Below are positions 54,902-64,000 of a DNA stretch of 64,000 bases, piece by piece. The stretch covers positions 82,547 to 146,546 of the forward strand of contig JARGGH010000002.1 of NCBI GenBank assembly GCA_029210945.1, given 5' to 3'. Within the stretch, counting starts at the first letter, position 1. Every line of letters starts with the position of its first letter. Source of the DNA: Anaerolineales bacterium (GTDB taxonomy: Bacteria > Chloroflexota > Anaerolineae > Anaerolineales > E44-bin32). The notes beneath the pieces are model-generated. The model was given only the letters and a program-made list of their open reading frames with translations. It had not been told where the DNA came from and did no database searches. Made by a program: the position numbers and the translations under genes.

Positions 54902-56410
54902 CTAACGGTTCATCCGTTCCCAGCGGCTGACCCATTTCCAGTTGCTTGTATCGCGCTTACCTCTGCGGACGATCTGCGCCGCCTGCTGACCCTGGCGGTG
55001 CGCCACCAGCGTAGCCATCACGGCCGCAATCGTCATCAAATGCTCTTTCTCGTCTTCAGGGGTGTCCATCGAGAAACGTTCTTCGACGAAGCGGGTGTCG
55101 AACGAGCCGGCGATGAAACGGTGCGAATCCATGATGTTCTGGTGGAAGGGGATGTTCGTCTTCACACCCAGGATGCGGTACTCTTCGAGCGCCCGACGCA
55201 TGCGCAAGATCGTCTCGCCGCGTGTCTCGCCCCAACAAATGAGTTTGGATATGAGCGAATCGTAGTACGGTGAGATTTCGAACCCGGCGTAGACTCCGGT
55301 GTCCACGCGGACACCGGGGCCGCTGGGCGGGATGACCGAATTCAGGACGCCGGTCGAGGGGACGAAGTTAGCATACGGGTCCTCGGCGTTAATGCGGCAT
55401 TCGATCGCCCAGCCGTTCAGGTGGATGTCATCCTGTGTGTAGCGCAGCTTCCGGCCGCGGGCGATGCGGATCTGCTCCTTGACGATGTCGATCCCGGTGA
55501 CCAGTTCGGTCACGGGGTGTTCGACCTGCAGGCGGGTGTTCATCTCCAGGAAGTAGAAGTTCTCGTCCTTGTCCACCAGAAACTCGATCGTGCCAGCGTT
55601 GAGGTAATCCACCGCCTGGGCGGCTTTGCAGGCAACCTCGCCCATTTTCACGCGCAGTTCCTCGTTCATGAACGGCGAGGGTGCTTCTTCAAGCAGTTTC
55701 TGGTGCCGACGCTGCAGCGAGCATTCACGTTCCCCGAGGTGGATGACATTGCCCTGGCTATCGGCCAGGATCTGGAACTCAATGTGCCGTGCGCCTTCGA
55801 TGAGCTTCTCCAGGTAGACATTGCCATCGCCGAACGCGGCTTCGGCTTCCCGGCGGGCAGATTCGAGCAATGCAGGCATATCCTCCAGTGATCGGACCTC
55901 ACGCATGCCTTTGCCGCCGCCGCCGGCGGTGGCTTTGATCAACAGCGGAAAACCGATCGCGGGAGCCAGGTCAAGCAGGTCCTCGTCGCGCAGGTCCCCT
56001 TCACCCTCTGTGCCGGGGACGACGGGGACACCGGCTGCGGTGACCGTCGCCCGGGCGACGGCTTTGTCACCCATCGCTGCAATTGCGCTGGGGCGCGGTC
56101 CAATGAACCCCAGCCCGGCGTCTTCCACGGCCTGCGCGAAATCGTCGCGCTCGGCGAGGAACCCATACCCCGGGTGGATGGCACCGGCGCCGCTGCGTTG
56201 GGCAATTTCGATGATCTTGTCGCCGCGCAAATACGAATCGCGGGCAGCGGCTGGCCCGAGTAAATACGCCTCGTCCGCCTGACGGACGTGCAGGGCCGTG
56301 CGGTCGGCCTCGGAGTAAACGGCGACGGTGTTCATGCCCAGTTCACGACAGGCGCGCATGATGCGTACGGCGATCTCTCCACGATTTGCGACCAATACCT
56401 TATTGAACAT
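54902..56410 (-). CDS. accC: Biotin carboxylase subunit of an acyl-CoA carboxylase
   Basis: Encodes 502 residues from the ATG at 56410 (GAGGAG upstream). It carboxylates biotin with ATP and bicarbonate. ATP-grasp segments are seen: KVLVANRGEIAVRIMRACRELG, the glycine-rich KATAGGGGKGMRE, HIEFQILADSQGNVIHLGERECS, EFLVDKDENFYFLEMNTRLQVEHPVTE. It is 50 residues longer than E. coli AccC, as is common for free-standing subunits of propionyl- or acetyl-CoA carboxylases. Works with the carrier (54358) and the transferase (57226). Confidence 0.95.
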   Translation of the reverse strand: MFNKVLVANRGEIAVRIMRACRELGMNTVAVYSEADRTALHVRQADEAYLLGPAAARDSYLRGDKIIEIAQRSGAGAIHPGYGFLAERDDFAQAVEDAGLGFIGPRPSAIAAMGDKAVARATVTAAGVPVVPGTEGEGDLRDEDLLDLAPAIGFPLLIKATAGGGGKGMREVRSLEDMPALLESARREAEAAFGDGNVYLEKLIEGARHIEFQILADSQGNVIHLGERECSLQRRHQKLLEEAPSPFMNEELRVKMGEVACKAAQAVDYLNAGTIEFLVDKDENFYFLEMNTRLQVEHPVTELVTGIDIVKEQIRIARGRKLRYTQDDIHLNGWAIECRINAEDPYANFVPSTGVLNSVIPPSGPGVRVDTGVYAGFEISPYYDSLISKLICWGETRGETILRMRRALEEYRILGVKTNIPFHQNIMDSHRFIAGSFDTRFVEERFSMDTPEDEKEHLMTIAAVMATLVAHRQGQQAAQIVRRGKRDTSNWKWVSRWERMNR

Positions 56411-56429
56411 CGCACTCCTCAACTAATCA

Positions 56430-57218
56430 TCATAAATGCATTGCGGATAGAAAGTCCAGCATTCGGCGGTTGAACTCGGCCGGTATTTCGTGGGGCGGCA
56501 TGTGGCCAACGTCTGGTATAAGCCATAGCTCGCCATCCTGAACCCCGCCGGCGATGTCGCCGGCATGCTGGGGTGTGGCATGTTCGTCGAGTTCACCCTG
56601 GATCACCAGCGTCGGGCAGGTAATCGACTCTAACCGGTCAGACATGTCCAGCCCGCTCGGATCGCTCTCCAGCCAGTGGCTGATCCACAGCGCAGTCAGC
56701 TCTTCCGCTCGATCGCCATGTTCCTTTCGGAGCGCGGTTGAGAGCGGCGGCTGTTTGGCCTGGCGGGCGATCGAGAGCAAACCCGCTCTCATTTTTTCTT
56801 CGTAATAAATGTGTGCTGCGACGACAACCATACCTGTGATTCGCTCAGGCTGCATAGCCGCCATCAACAGCGCGATTGTGCCGCCATCACTGTGGCCGAT
56901 CAGCGCCGTTTGATCAATTCCCATTAAATCCAGCAACTGAAATGCTTCCAACGCATCATCGCGTAAGAATCGATCGGCGAATCCAGGTCTTGCCTCCGAG
57001 CGACCGTATCCCCAGCGATCGTAGACCAGCACCTCCCAACCCGCTTCACACAATGCCGGACACTGCCGGCGCCAGGAGCGAATGGATCCTAGCCCGTGAT
57101 GCAGCAGCATGACCGTACCCGCTTCCGGATGGCCATGACGTTCCCAGTACAGGGCGTGACCGCCGATGACTGCGGTGCCGCTTTGGTTGAGGTGCTGCGG
57201 GACGTCCTTTGCTGCCAT
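56430..57218 (-). CDS. Alpha/beta-hydrolase
   Basis: Encodes 262 residues. The nucleophile elbow GHSDGG places Ser110, and the acid and base residues fit GELDEHATP and DVGHMPP. The oxyanion region HHGLGS and the YDRWGYGRSE segment are typical of esterase or lactonase types. It sits between the biotin carboxylase and the carboxyltransferase genes with only 7 and 19 base gaps, so it belongs to the operon. A role in removing CoA or clearing an ester side product is possible, but substrate cannot be deduced. Confidence 0.88.
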   Translation of the reverse strand: MAAKDVPQHLNQSGTAVIGGHALYWERHGHPEAGTVMLLHHGLGSIRSWRRQCPALCEAGWEVLVYDRWGYGRSEARPGFADRFLRDDALEAFQLLDLMGIDQTALIGHSDGGTIALLMAAMQPERITGMVVVAAHIYYEEKMRAGLLSIARQAKQPPLSTALRKEHGDRAEELTALWISHWLESDPSGLDMSDRLESITCPTLVIQGELDEHATPQHAGDIAGGVQDGELWLIPDVGHMPPHEIPAEFNRRMLDFLSAMHL

Positions 57219-57225
57219 CTTGTGA

Positions 57226-58776
57226 CTACAGCGGGATGTTCCCGTGTTTCTTCGGCGGATTCGAATCGCGTTTGTTGGAAAGCATCTCCAGGGCGTTGAT
57301 CAGCCGCGGACGCGTGTAGCGCGGCTCAATGACATCATCGATGTAGCCGCGTGAGGCGGCGATATACGGGTTGGCAAATTTTTCACGATATTCAGCGACC
57401 AGTTCCTGGCGGCGTTTATCCGGGTCCTTCGCTTCGGCGATTTCTTTGCGAAAAATGATGTTGACGGCGCCTTCCGGTCCCATGACGGCCAGCTCTGCTG
57501 AAGGCCAGGCGAAGTTCAGGTCGCCGCGGATGTGCTTGGAGGACATGACGTCGTAGGCCCCGCCGTAGGCTTTGCGTGTGATGACCGTGATCTTGGGGAC
57601 CGTCGCCTCGCAATAGGCATAGAGCAGCTTGGCGCCGTGCCGGATGATGCCGCCGTGCTCCTGACCTGTGCCGGGCAGAAAGCCCGGCACGTCCACAAAC
57701 GTGATGATGGGCAGGTTGAAGGAGTCACAGAAACGTACAAACCGTCCGGCCTTGGCGGAGGAGTTGATATCCAGCACACCGGCCAGCACGCCGGGCTGGT
57801 TGGCGATGACACCGACACTATGCCCGCCCAGCCGGCCAAAGCAGGTGACGATGTTCTGAGCATAATTTTCGTGCACTTCCAGGAAGATGCCGTCATCGAC
57901 GACCATTTTGATCACTTCGCTCATGTCGTACGGCTTGCTGGGGTCTTCGGGGATGATGTTGTCGAGCGCTTCTTCGGTGCGCAAGCGGTCGTCCGATGTC
58001 GGGACGAACGGCGGATCCTCCATGTTGTTCTGGGGAAGGTAGGAGAGCATCACCCTGATCATGTAGAGGCAATCGGCCTCATTCTCGGCCACGTAATGAC
58101 ACACACCGGAGGTGCTGGCGTGGGTGTCGGCGCCTCCGAGCTCCTCGAATGTGACGTCCTCGTGCGTGACCGTCTTGACCACGTCTGGACCGGTTACGAA
58201 CATATAGGAAGAATTCCGCACCATGAAGATGAAGTCTGTGAGCGCGGGTGAATACACCGCCCCGCCGGCGCACGGACCCATGATGGCGCTGATCTGGGGG
58301 ACGACGCCCGAGGCAAGCGTGTTGCGCAGGAAGATATCGGCATAGGCGCCGAGTGATACGACCCCTTCCTGAATCCGTGCTCCGCCCGAGTCGTTCAAGC
58401 CGATCACCGGGGCGCCGTTTTTCATCGCCATATCCATGATCTTGCAAATTTTGGCGGAGTGAACCTCGCCCAGGCTGCCGCCGAAGACGGTGAAATCCTG
58501 GGAAAAGACGTAAACCAGGCGGCCGTCGATTGTGCCCCAGCCTGTCACGACGCTGTCACCCAGATACTTGCGTTTATCAAGCCCAAAATCGGTGGTGCGG
58601 TGGGTGACGAACATATCCGTCTCACGGAACGAGCCTTTATCGAGCAGCAAATCGAGGCGTTCGCGCGCCGTGAGGCGGCCGCGATCATGCTGCGCCTGAA
58701 TACGCTGTTCTCCGCCACCGAGTTGGGCTTTGTTACGTTGTTCGTGAAGGAAGTCCATCTTGGAGGAATCGCTCAT
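57226..58776 (-). CDS. pccB: Propionyl-CoA carboxylase carboxyltransferase subunit
   Basis: Encodes 516 residues, the normal PccB/AccD5 length. Two crotonase-type halves contain the oxyanion glycine motifs GGARIQEGV and [22 protein letters not shown]. In [12 protein letters not shown] the aspartate at position 409 corresponds to the residue known to favour propionyl-CoA in PccB. It transfers the carboxyl from biotin to propionyl-CoA, making methylmalonyl-CoA. The start overlaps the upstream gene by ATGA. It is in one operon with the biotin subunits and the mutase. Confidence 0.94.
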   Translation of the reverse strand: MSDSSKMDFLHEQRNKAQLGGGEQRIQAQHDRGRLTARERLDLLLDKGSFRETDMFVTHRTTDFGLDKRKYLGDSVVTGWGTIDGRLVYVFSQDFTVFGGSLGEVHSAKICKIMDMAMKNGAPVIGLNDSGGARIQEGVVSLGAYADIFLRNTLASGVVPQISAIMGPCAGGAVYSPALTDFIFMVRNSSYMFVTGPDVVKTVTHEDVTFEELGGADTHASTSGVCHYVAENEADCLYMIRVMLSYLPQNNMEDPPFVPTSDDRLRTEEALDNIIPEDPSKPYDMSEVIKMVVDDGIFLEVHENYAQNIVTCFGRLGGHSVGVIANQPGVLAGVLDINSSAKAGRFVRFCDSFNLPIITFVDVPGFLPGTGQEHGGIIRHGAKLLYAYCEATVPKITVITRKAYGGAYDVMSSKHIRGDLNFAWPSAELAVMGPEGAVNIIFRKEIAEAKDPDKRRQELVAEYREKFANPYIAASRGYIDDVIEPRYTRPRLINALEMLSNKRDSNPPKKHGNIPL

Positions 58777-59180
58777 CCGGCTTTTCTCCTGAAATAATTA
58801 TGGACACCGGGACGGGATGACAGCCAAAAAAACAGCATAACGCTCCCGAGTGTCGCTGAAATATTGAACGTACGTGCCCGCAGTGCATACTCTGAGCTTT
58901 GTAGAACGGTGATGTTTATCGTCTGGAAAACCAGGTATGTGGCTGCACCCCACCTACTGAGGGTCAGCGCCCAGCTTCTCCCGATTAACATACCGGTGCC
59001 TGCAGCCAGGCTGACAACGCCCCAGAAAAGATTCTTGAACAGCAAATAACCTCGGGGAACGGTTAAGGGAAGCTCAGGGAGCGAAAACCAGGCGAAGGCA
59101 CCCACAAACTGCACTGCTGAAGAGATTAACACTATCACGCCGAGCCAGGTTACGATCTTCGGCCTAGGATTCGATGTCAA
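58773..59180 (-). CDS. Four-helix membrane protein, unknown function
   Basis: Encodes about 135 residues from a TTG at 59180, which overlaps the dehydrogenase gene and has GGAAG upstream; a longer ATG frame at 59285 lies deep in that gene and is unlikely. Four hydrophobic segments (near 10-26, 48-65, 74-90, 103-121) and a Ser/Arg end are seen. Its stop overlaps pccB by ATGA. No family was recognised. Confidence 0.6.
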   Translation of the reverse strand: MTSNPRPKIVTWLGVIVLISSAVQFVGAFAWFSLPELPLTVPRGYLLFKNLFWGVVSLAAGTGMLIGRSWALTLSRWGAATYLVFQTINITVLQSSEYALRARTFNISATLGSVMLFFWLSSRPGVHNYFRRKAG

Positions 59181-60201
59181 TGACGATCTTCCCCATCTGC
59201 TCACCGGCCTCAAGGCGGCGTTCGGCCTCTGCCGTTTCCTGGAGCGGGTAGGTGCGGTCAATGACCGGCTGGAGTTTGCCTTCAAAAACCAATCCCATCA
59301 CGGTTTCAAAATCCTGAAGCGTGCCCATCGTTGAGCCCAGGATGGAGAGATGTTTTCCGAAGATGAACCGGTTGTCGATTTCGAACATTGCCCCACCTGT
59401 GTTCCCGACTGTCAATATGCGCCCGCCCTTCCTGGCGGCGCGCATGCTCATCATCATGCTTCCGGCTCCAACATTGTCGACGACGACGTCAACCCCTTCG
59501 CGACCGGTCGCGAGGAAGACTGCTTTGGACCAGTTTTCTTCTTTAGAACGGTCAATCAGGATGTCCGCGCCGAGCGATTCGGCCAGGCTTAGCTTCTCAG
59601 CGTTCGAGCCGATAACGAGCACCTGCGCGCCGGTGAAGCTGGCGATCTGAATGCAGGCGGTGTTCACACCACCCGAAGCGCCGACGACCAGGACACGTTC
59701 ACCCGGTTGCAGTTTGCCGCGTGTGATCAGCGAGTGCCACGCTGTGAGGTAGACCAGGCTGGCCGCTGCAGCAGGACCAAAATGCATGTCATCGGGCAGC
59801 GGCAGCACGTTGCGGGCGGGCACGGCGACGTATTCCGCCAGCGTGCCGCGAATGGTCTCGCCGAGCAGGTGCCAATCCCGGCAGCGGTTGTCGTAGCCGG
59901 CGCGGCAGAAATCACATTTGCCGCAGCCAATGTTGGCGTTGATCACGACCCGATCCCCTTGCTTTAGATCGTCAACCTCTGCCCCCACCGCCGCGATGAC
60001 GCCGGCGCCGTCAGAGCCAGAGATGTGCGGCAGATCGAGTTTGAGCCCCGGCCAACACTGACGCACCCAAAGGTCAACCCGGTTCAACGCTGCGGCGCGA
60101 AGACGGACAAGCACTTCGTCCGGGCCTGGAGCCGGCGTTGGAAAGTCTTCATAACGCAGGACATCGAGCCCGCCATGTTCGTGGAAAAGCACCGCTTTCA
60201 C
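59164..60201 (-). CDS. MDR-family zinc-binding dehydrogenase
   Basis: Encodes 345 residues from a GTG at 60201, with AAGGAG upstream. The structural-zinc cysteines are in GCGKCDFCRAGYDNRC and the NAD(P) motif is VLVVGASGGVNTACIQIA. At the usual catalytic-zinc cysteine site it reads ALNRVDLWVRQ, so the classic alcohol dehydrogenase Cys is missing. This is the pattern of the quinone-oxidoreductase-like zinc subgroup of reductases. It is the first gene of the propionyl-CoA operon, where it may reduce an acyl or enoyl substrate. Confidence 0.87.
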   Translation of the reverse strand: MKAVLFHEHGGLDVLRYEDFPTPAPGPDEVLVRLRAAALNRVDLWVRQCWPGLKLDLPHISGSDGAGVIAAVGAEVDDLKQGDRVVINANIGCGKCDFCRAGYDNRCRDWHLLGETIRGTLAEYVAVPARNVLPLPDDMHFGPAAAASLVYLTAWHSLITRGKLQPGERVLVVGASGGVNTACIQIASFTGAQVLVIGSNAEKLSLAESLGADILIDRSKEENWSKAVFLATGREGVDVVVDNVGAGSMMMSMRAARKGGRILTVGNTGGAMFEIDNRFIFGKHLSILGSTMGTLQDFETVMGLVFEGKLQPVIDRTYPLQETAEAERRLEAGEQMGKIVIDIES

Positions 60202-60448
60202 GGAGAAAGCTCCTTTCGAGTAGCTGGGCAGCAGGGGATCGCATCCCCGTGAAGTATAAAGTATAGAACAGAAGCCCGGGATGAGGATACCCCAACGTGC
60301 GGTCTCGTGCCGCACAGCGGGTTTGTGCACACCTGTGAGGGTTACCCCGTTGCCCCCGGGATGGGCGCGACCCCTCACTGTCAGCGTGGATCAAGCATGC
60401 ATGTCGAGCCAGGATCGGTGGAACACGATTAGCGCAACGGGGCTGCGG
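60202..60448 (-). promoter_or_regulatory. Intergenic region with a possible promoter of the propionyl-CoA operon
   Basis: No gene was recognised here. On the minus strand two overlapping TATACT boxes (60266-60261 and 60258-60253) lie about 55 bases ahead of the dehydrogenase start, inside a direct repeat of AGTATA. No good -35 accompanies them. The rest holds nothing I could identify. Confidence 0.35.
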
Positions 60449-62575
60449 TCATCCCTCAACCGGCGGGGAGGTGTACCAACCGAGCTCGCGGATATGAATC
60501 TTGACATCGTCTCCACCCGTCAGGCTGAGGATTTCGACCTGCAGTTTCACGATATCTTTGACCGTTCCCTCAAAGGGGAGCGTGACGGTGGGATCGTCCG
60601 GCAGATTGGTGTATCGAGCTTCGAAGTAGCCTGGTTCAGGCTCAGCCTGACGATAGAGATAAGCCCCGATCTTCATATCCATGCTTCCGGTCGTGAGACG
60701 CAGACCTGCCAGTGCGGTTGGTTTTTCGAACGTTAGTGTGAACACGGCGGGGTTCGCGGAATGAACGCGCGCCAATGTGAACGTATCTTCATCGAAGATA
60801 TGATGGAGCTCTCCCATATCCAGAAAAGGGTATTTGACCTCGATCGTCTGACCTTTCCACTCGGTCGTCCCCGAGCGCGGGAGCGCCCGTTCGGCTTGCT
60901 CCTCGGCGAAAATCTGCTGGGCCTGATCGGAATAAGCGAAGGTCGTGACGTAGAAACCTGCTTCACCGTTCGGGAACGGGATCGTGTCGAGGACTTCCAC
61001 CCTCGTTACCTTAGGGCTTTGCACCAGTCGCTGATATTCGTCAGCAGGCAGGATGAAGATCGTCTGCGGATCGAGTTCCATCTCGTGATCAAGAAAACCA
61101 TCCGCGTTCCCGATATGCACGGACGATCCGTCGGGTATGAAGAAACGCATCAGGATATCGGTGCCGTTTGCCCAGGTTGAGGAGACATAGACCGTACGAC
61201 CGGGGTCCTCTTCGATCAAATCTCCTGCCTTATCGAATATTTGCCGGGCTCCGTACTGCATCCCGCCCAGGCCGTAATCCTGGAACCAGGTAGGGCCGTT
61301 GGTCAGGGCATCCCGGAGCATAAACGAATTGAAGAAGAGCAGCACCGAGAACAACAGCAAGGCGAGCGGGTGTTCAAGTCGTCGGTTTTCAACACGGTTC
61401 ACAACGGCCAGGATGCCGATCGAGGTCAGCAGGGCTGCGGGCAGCACAAAAATCAGGACCCGCGTGATCCCCAGACCGACCAGAGCGGCGCCCAGCGGTG
61501 ACAACACTGCGAGCAAAAGCGTAGCCCGATATGGCGGCTGTTTGATGTTCTTGAGGCTTAAGACCACACCGATGATCAGGAAAGGCGCCATGAATGGCGA
61601 AATGTGTCCGTGGCCCTTCATGACATGCCGGCTGAGATCACGACCGTCGGGGGCTAACCAGAAACGTGGGTCCAGGCCGCTCAGGTAGATCTCGATGAAA
61701 CGGGCAACTTTTTCGCGCAGCGATATATCGTGAAGCCAGTACGTGTCGAGCATGCGAAGATGGAAATAGGTCTCCTCGCGGTGGAGTGCCTGGAAGCGAA
61801 GATAGGGAATGGTGAAGATCAGCGCGAGCAGCGTTGCGCCCAGCACTGTGCGGCGTTGAGCAAAATGGTAGCGGATGTCGACAAGGAAGAGAACCACTAC
61901 AAACCCGATCAGGACCAGCTGGCCGCCCCGGTAACTGTAGAATGATAATCCGCCAAACGTGACCGCCGCGTAGAGAAATTTCGGATTGTCCTGGCGATAA
62001 CGCAGGTAGAAATAGAGCGCCCATGCCATCAGCGCGACGAAGATGACCGTCTCGAAGGCGGTGCGCGAATGTAAGAACCACGCAGGGATCGCGGAGAAGA
62101 TCAGCACTCCGACCCACCAATTTCTGAGACGGAACGCATCCCTCAGGGTCAGAGCGACCGCCACCGCGCCGCTGATGCCGATCAAAACGGAGGTGGCGCG
62201 CGTGACGAAGACGCTTTTCCCGAACAAGAGCAGGGGAAGGACCTGTGCATACACGCTCAAACTCAAATTGAACAGCCAGGCGTTCTCGAAATAGGTTGGC
62301 AGGAAGACGCCGTCGTACCCGTGGAAGCCGTCCCGGATGAGGTCGGCCGCCAGGACGGTTTGCACAGCTTCGTCGGTGAAGAAGTAGATTGGGAATTCAC
62401 TCAGGCCGATCAGGCGGACCAGGAGATAGACGAGAAGAGCCAACATCAGCAGGAGCGCAGGGCTGGATATTCCCGAGGGGGTTGGTGCTGCGGCCAGCAG
62501 AGCCGAAAATAGGTCCTGGCTTGCCTGCAGCCATTTTCTGAATGCTTGTCTCGGGCTAAGAGCGCTCGAATTCAT
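60449..62575 (-). CDS. Membrane glycosyltransferase, PMT/GT39-like
   Basis: Encodes 708 residues. About twelve hydrophobic segments occupy the first ~440 residues. The acidic motif YFFTDEAVQ (Asp68, Glu69) in the first extracytoplasmic loop is where protein-mannosyltransferase and ArnT-type enzymes keep their catalytic acidic residues. A long soluble C-terminal region (about 440-708) ends in a beta-rich domain. The enzyme would use a polyprenyl-phosphate sugar, consistent with ugd and uppS in the same window. A related truncated copy lies just upstream. Confidence 0.82.
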   Translation of the reverse strand: MNSSALSPRQAFRKWLQASQDLFSALLAAAPTPSGISSPALLLMLALLVYLLVRLIGLSEFPIYFFTDEAVQTVLAADLIRDGFHGYDGVFLPTYFENAWLFNLSLSVYAQVLPLLLFGKSVFVTRATSVLIGISGAVAVALTLRDAFRLRNWWVGVLIFSAIPAWFLHSRTAFETVIFVALMAWALYFYLRYRQDNPKFLYAAVTFGGLSFYSYRGGQLVLIGFVVVLFLVDIRYHFAQRRTVLGATLLALIFTIPYLRFQALHREETYFHLRMLDTYWLHDISLREKVARFIEIYLSGLDPRFWLAPDGRDLSRHVMKGHGHISPFMAPFLIIGVVLSLKNIKQPPYRATLLLAVLSPLGAALVGLGITRVLIFVLPAALLTSIGILAVVNRVENRRLEHPLALLLFSVLLFFNSFMLRDALTNGPTWFQDYGLGGMQYGARQIFDKAGDLIEEDPGRTVYVSSTWANGTDILMRFFIPDGSSVHIGNADGFLDHEMELDPQTIFILPADEYQRLVQSPKVTRVEVLDTIPFPNGEAGFYVTTFAYSDQAQQIFAEEQAERALPRSGTTEWKGQTIEVKYPFLDMGELHHIFDEDTFTLARVHSANPAVFTLTFEKPTALAGLRLTTGSMDMKIGAYLYRQAEPEPGYFEARYTNLPDDPTVTLPFEGTVKDIVKLQVEILSLTGGDDVKIHIRELGWYTSPPVEG

Positions 62576-62632
62576 TTCGATTGGTATGGCCTAGCTTTAA
62601 AAGGTGACTTTCGGGTCAGAAAGAGAAAGATG

Positions 62633-63640
62633 CTATTCATGTAGCGCGATCTCAGCGATTTCGACGTCGAGGACCAGGAATAGAAGCTCACCCTCTATAT
62701 CTTGAGCTTCATAAGCGTCGGCCTGAGGAAATTGTTGTATAAGGGGTTCGGACCACATGAAGTTCTCGCGTTGAAATATGAATAACGTTCTACTGTTGCC
62801 CGGTTGGATGCTTTCGCTATCAATCCCTCTCCAATCGATGTCATCCCCATTGACCTTTGTGGCCAAAAAGTCAAGAGATGGGAGCGAATGATAGCCAATC
62901 GGCGCCGGTATGACCATTAGTGCTCTGGTTCCAACAGGTTGTTCGTTCAAGAAATCTGCAAGCGTCCGCACCAAATATGCGCCGCGATCGGAATAGCGTT
63001 GACCGGGCATAGCCTCACCGAAGAAGAAGGATAAATTACTGTAGGCTGTGCCAAACACAATGAGTGGCAGGATCGCGAAGGCGATGGGCTTCCAGGTTGA
63101 CATATATCTTGCCAGCAGGGTTCTTAATTCGATGACAGGGATAGAAATTATAGCTGCCAGAAATGGGACTGAATAAAGCAGCCGCTGGGCACTGGGTGCT
63201 TCCACGCTGAATGTGCCGGCCATAATAGGGCCGATCAGGCCGAGCAGCAGGATGTTGTATCTTGGGTCGAGGAGGCGTGCAAGCACGATTGCGAAACCTG
63301 CGAATAACAGTGCCGAATCAAACGTTAACAGGATAGGCCGTCCGGGATTATACAAACCTCGAACAGGAATTTCAGTGAGACCTCGCAGTGTCTGTAAGAA
63401 ATGGCTGCCATAAAGTTGAAATGCACTTCGACCTGTCGCTTGGGTCGTTGCGGCAATCCACCCACGATTCAGGATTGAGACTCTCTTCATTGGGATAAAG
63501 AACATCTGAGGTTGATTGATGTAATGAAATGCGAGAGGAATGAGAATAATCCCGGCGATACAAACTAACAATACAAGTCCGGGCAAGCGGTCCTTGGTAA
63601 TCTCAGTTGAACTAAGCGCTTCGCGCAGGCTTCCCTCTCC
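62633..63640 (-). pseudogene. Truncated membrane glycosyltransferase, interrupted by a mobile element
   Basis: A frame of about 317 residues (TTG at 63586) plus 18 more upstream codons ends at a TGA at 63643-63641. It has six or more hydrophobic helices and a soluble C-terminal part like the neighbouring glycosyltransferase, but the N-terminal 200-250 residues, with the first helices and the acidic catalytic motif, are missing. The break coincides with the start of DNA belonging to an integrase-bearing element. So the gene was probably cut by insertion and is inactive. Confidence 0.65.
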
Positions 63641-64000
63641 TCATATATTTCCTCCCAGCGAATTCAACCTCATCAAATAGAAGGGCTATATTTCCTGCAA
63701 TCTTTCTCAACGCAGGAGGTGTAGTCATGAATACATTGCGGCAGCGGATGAAGCAGGATCTGGAACTGAGGGGATTGGCGCCCAAGACGCAGACATGCTA
63801 TTTGCGAGCTGTGCGTCAGCTGGCAGAGTATTTTAAGAAGTCTCCCCTGGACATCACCGAAGAGGATCTCAGAGATTATTTTCTCTACCTGAAGAACGAG
63901 AAGAAGCTCTCTCGAAGTACGTGCACACAGGCACTGTGTGGCATCCGGTTCTTCTATGAAACCACACTGGGGCGCGAATGGAAGTTCTTTGAGCTGGTCA
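63641..64000 (+). mobile_element. Left end of an IS91-associated type mobile element (partial)
   Basis: The sequence changes character at about 63640: the minus-strand glycosyltransferase stops abruptly and a tyrosine recombinase gene of the kind paired with IS91-family transposases begins at 63727. The exact left boundary and any terminal sequence cannot be fixed from one side. The element continues outside the window. Confidence 0.55.
63727..64000 (+). CDS. Tyrosine recombinase/integrase, N-terminal part (runs off the edge)
   Basis: At least 91 residues starting MNTLRQRMKQDLELRGLAPK, with a good GGAGG site. The segment APKTQTCYLRAVRQLAEYF and then LRDYFLYLKNEKKLSRST form the SAM-like core-binding domain that precedes the catalytic part of phage-type integrases. 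The wording is close to the integrase that commonly precedes IS91-family transposases. The catalytic Arg, His and Tyr lie beyond the window. Confidence 0.85.
   Translation, partial: MNTLRQRMKQDLELRGLAPKTQTCYLRAVRQLAEYFKKSPLDITEEDLRDYFLYLKNEKKLSRSTCTQALCGIRFFYETTLGREWKFFELV

Overview
The window looks like a chromosomal segment of a Chloroflexota bacterium, probably Anaerolineae-like. This is inferred from the gene mix: a CIRCE-controlled groESL, a bacterial Elp3 homologue, domain-split B12 mutases, paired ATP- and PPi-type phosphofructokinases, a short EF-Ts and many lipid-linked or membrane glycosyltransferase-type proteins. No rRNA is present to settle the taxonomy. Gene density is high, genes often overlap by ATGA, and sigma-70-type promoters (TTGACA/N17/TATAAT-like) are readable in many intergenic gaps. 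No CRISPR array, prophage or obvious defence island was found.

Layout. 1-2.7 kb: end of an unknown gene, groS-groL under a CIRCE operator, and a PspC-domain protein. 2.7-8.9 kb (minus): a histidine-utilisation cluster (nitroreductase, hutU, membrane protein, MFS transporter, hutI, tiny membrane protein) preceded by an Rrf2-type regulator. 9.0-13.8 kb: ugd, a pair of M16 peptidases, acpS and a hot-dog thioesterase. 13.9-18.9 kb: the classic rpsB-tsf-pyrH-frr-uppS-cdsA run with a strong promoter and a leader hairpin. 18.9-23.6 kb: glpX, a coiled-coil membrane protein, rho, and a LysM/M23 peptidase. 23.6-28.4 kb: repeat-bearing intergenic DNA, a methyltransferase with a small DPGSGS-motif membrane protein, a two-subunit CoA-transferase, and three tRNA genes (Ser-TGA, Ser-GCT, Arg-GCG).

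28.4-39.5 kb: a methyltransferase and elp3 in head-to-head arrangement only 18 bp apart, a cyclophilin-like/GIY-YIG/DUF429 trio, an ABC exporter, an ECF sigma/anti-sigma/bactofilin-like membrane protein module, and a GH31 glucosidase. 39.7-45.7 kb: dnaE followed by ATP-type and PPi-type phosphofructokinases. 45.7-51.3 kb: a PFL-activase-like radical SAM protein, a small unknown protein with a structured 5' leader, a lipoprotein, an isobutyryl-CoA-mutase-like large subunit, a membrane protein and a YbaK deacylase. 51.4-60.2 kb (minus): a long propionyl-CoA operon with a dehydrogenase, pccB, hydrolase, biotin carboxylase, biotin carrier, CYTH protein, methylmalonyl-CoA mutase and epimerase. 60.4-64 kb: two related membrane glycosyltransferases, the second decapitated next to an IS91-associated type of tyrosine recombinase that runs off the right edge.

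Together the genes describe a heterotroph that degrades amino acids (histidine; propionyl-CoA and isobutyryl-CoA from branched-chain or odd-chain substrates) and runs glycolysis with both ATP- and PPi-dependent phosphofructokinases plus a class II fructose bisphosphatase. No clear undescribed system stands out. The best leads are the mutase specificity pair, the near-leaderless divergent promoter, the unusual Arg-GCG tRNA, a co-varying intergenic hairpin repeat, and several uncharacterised small proteins in conserved-looking contexts.
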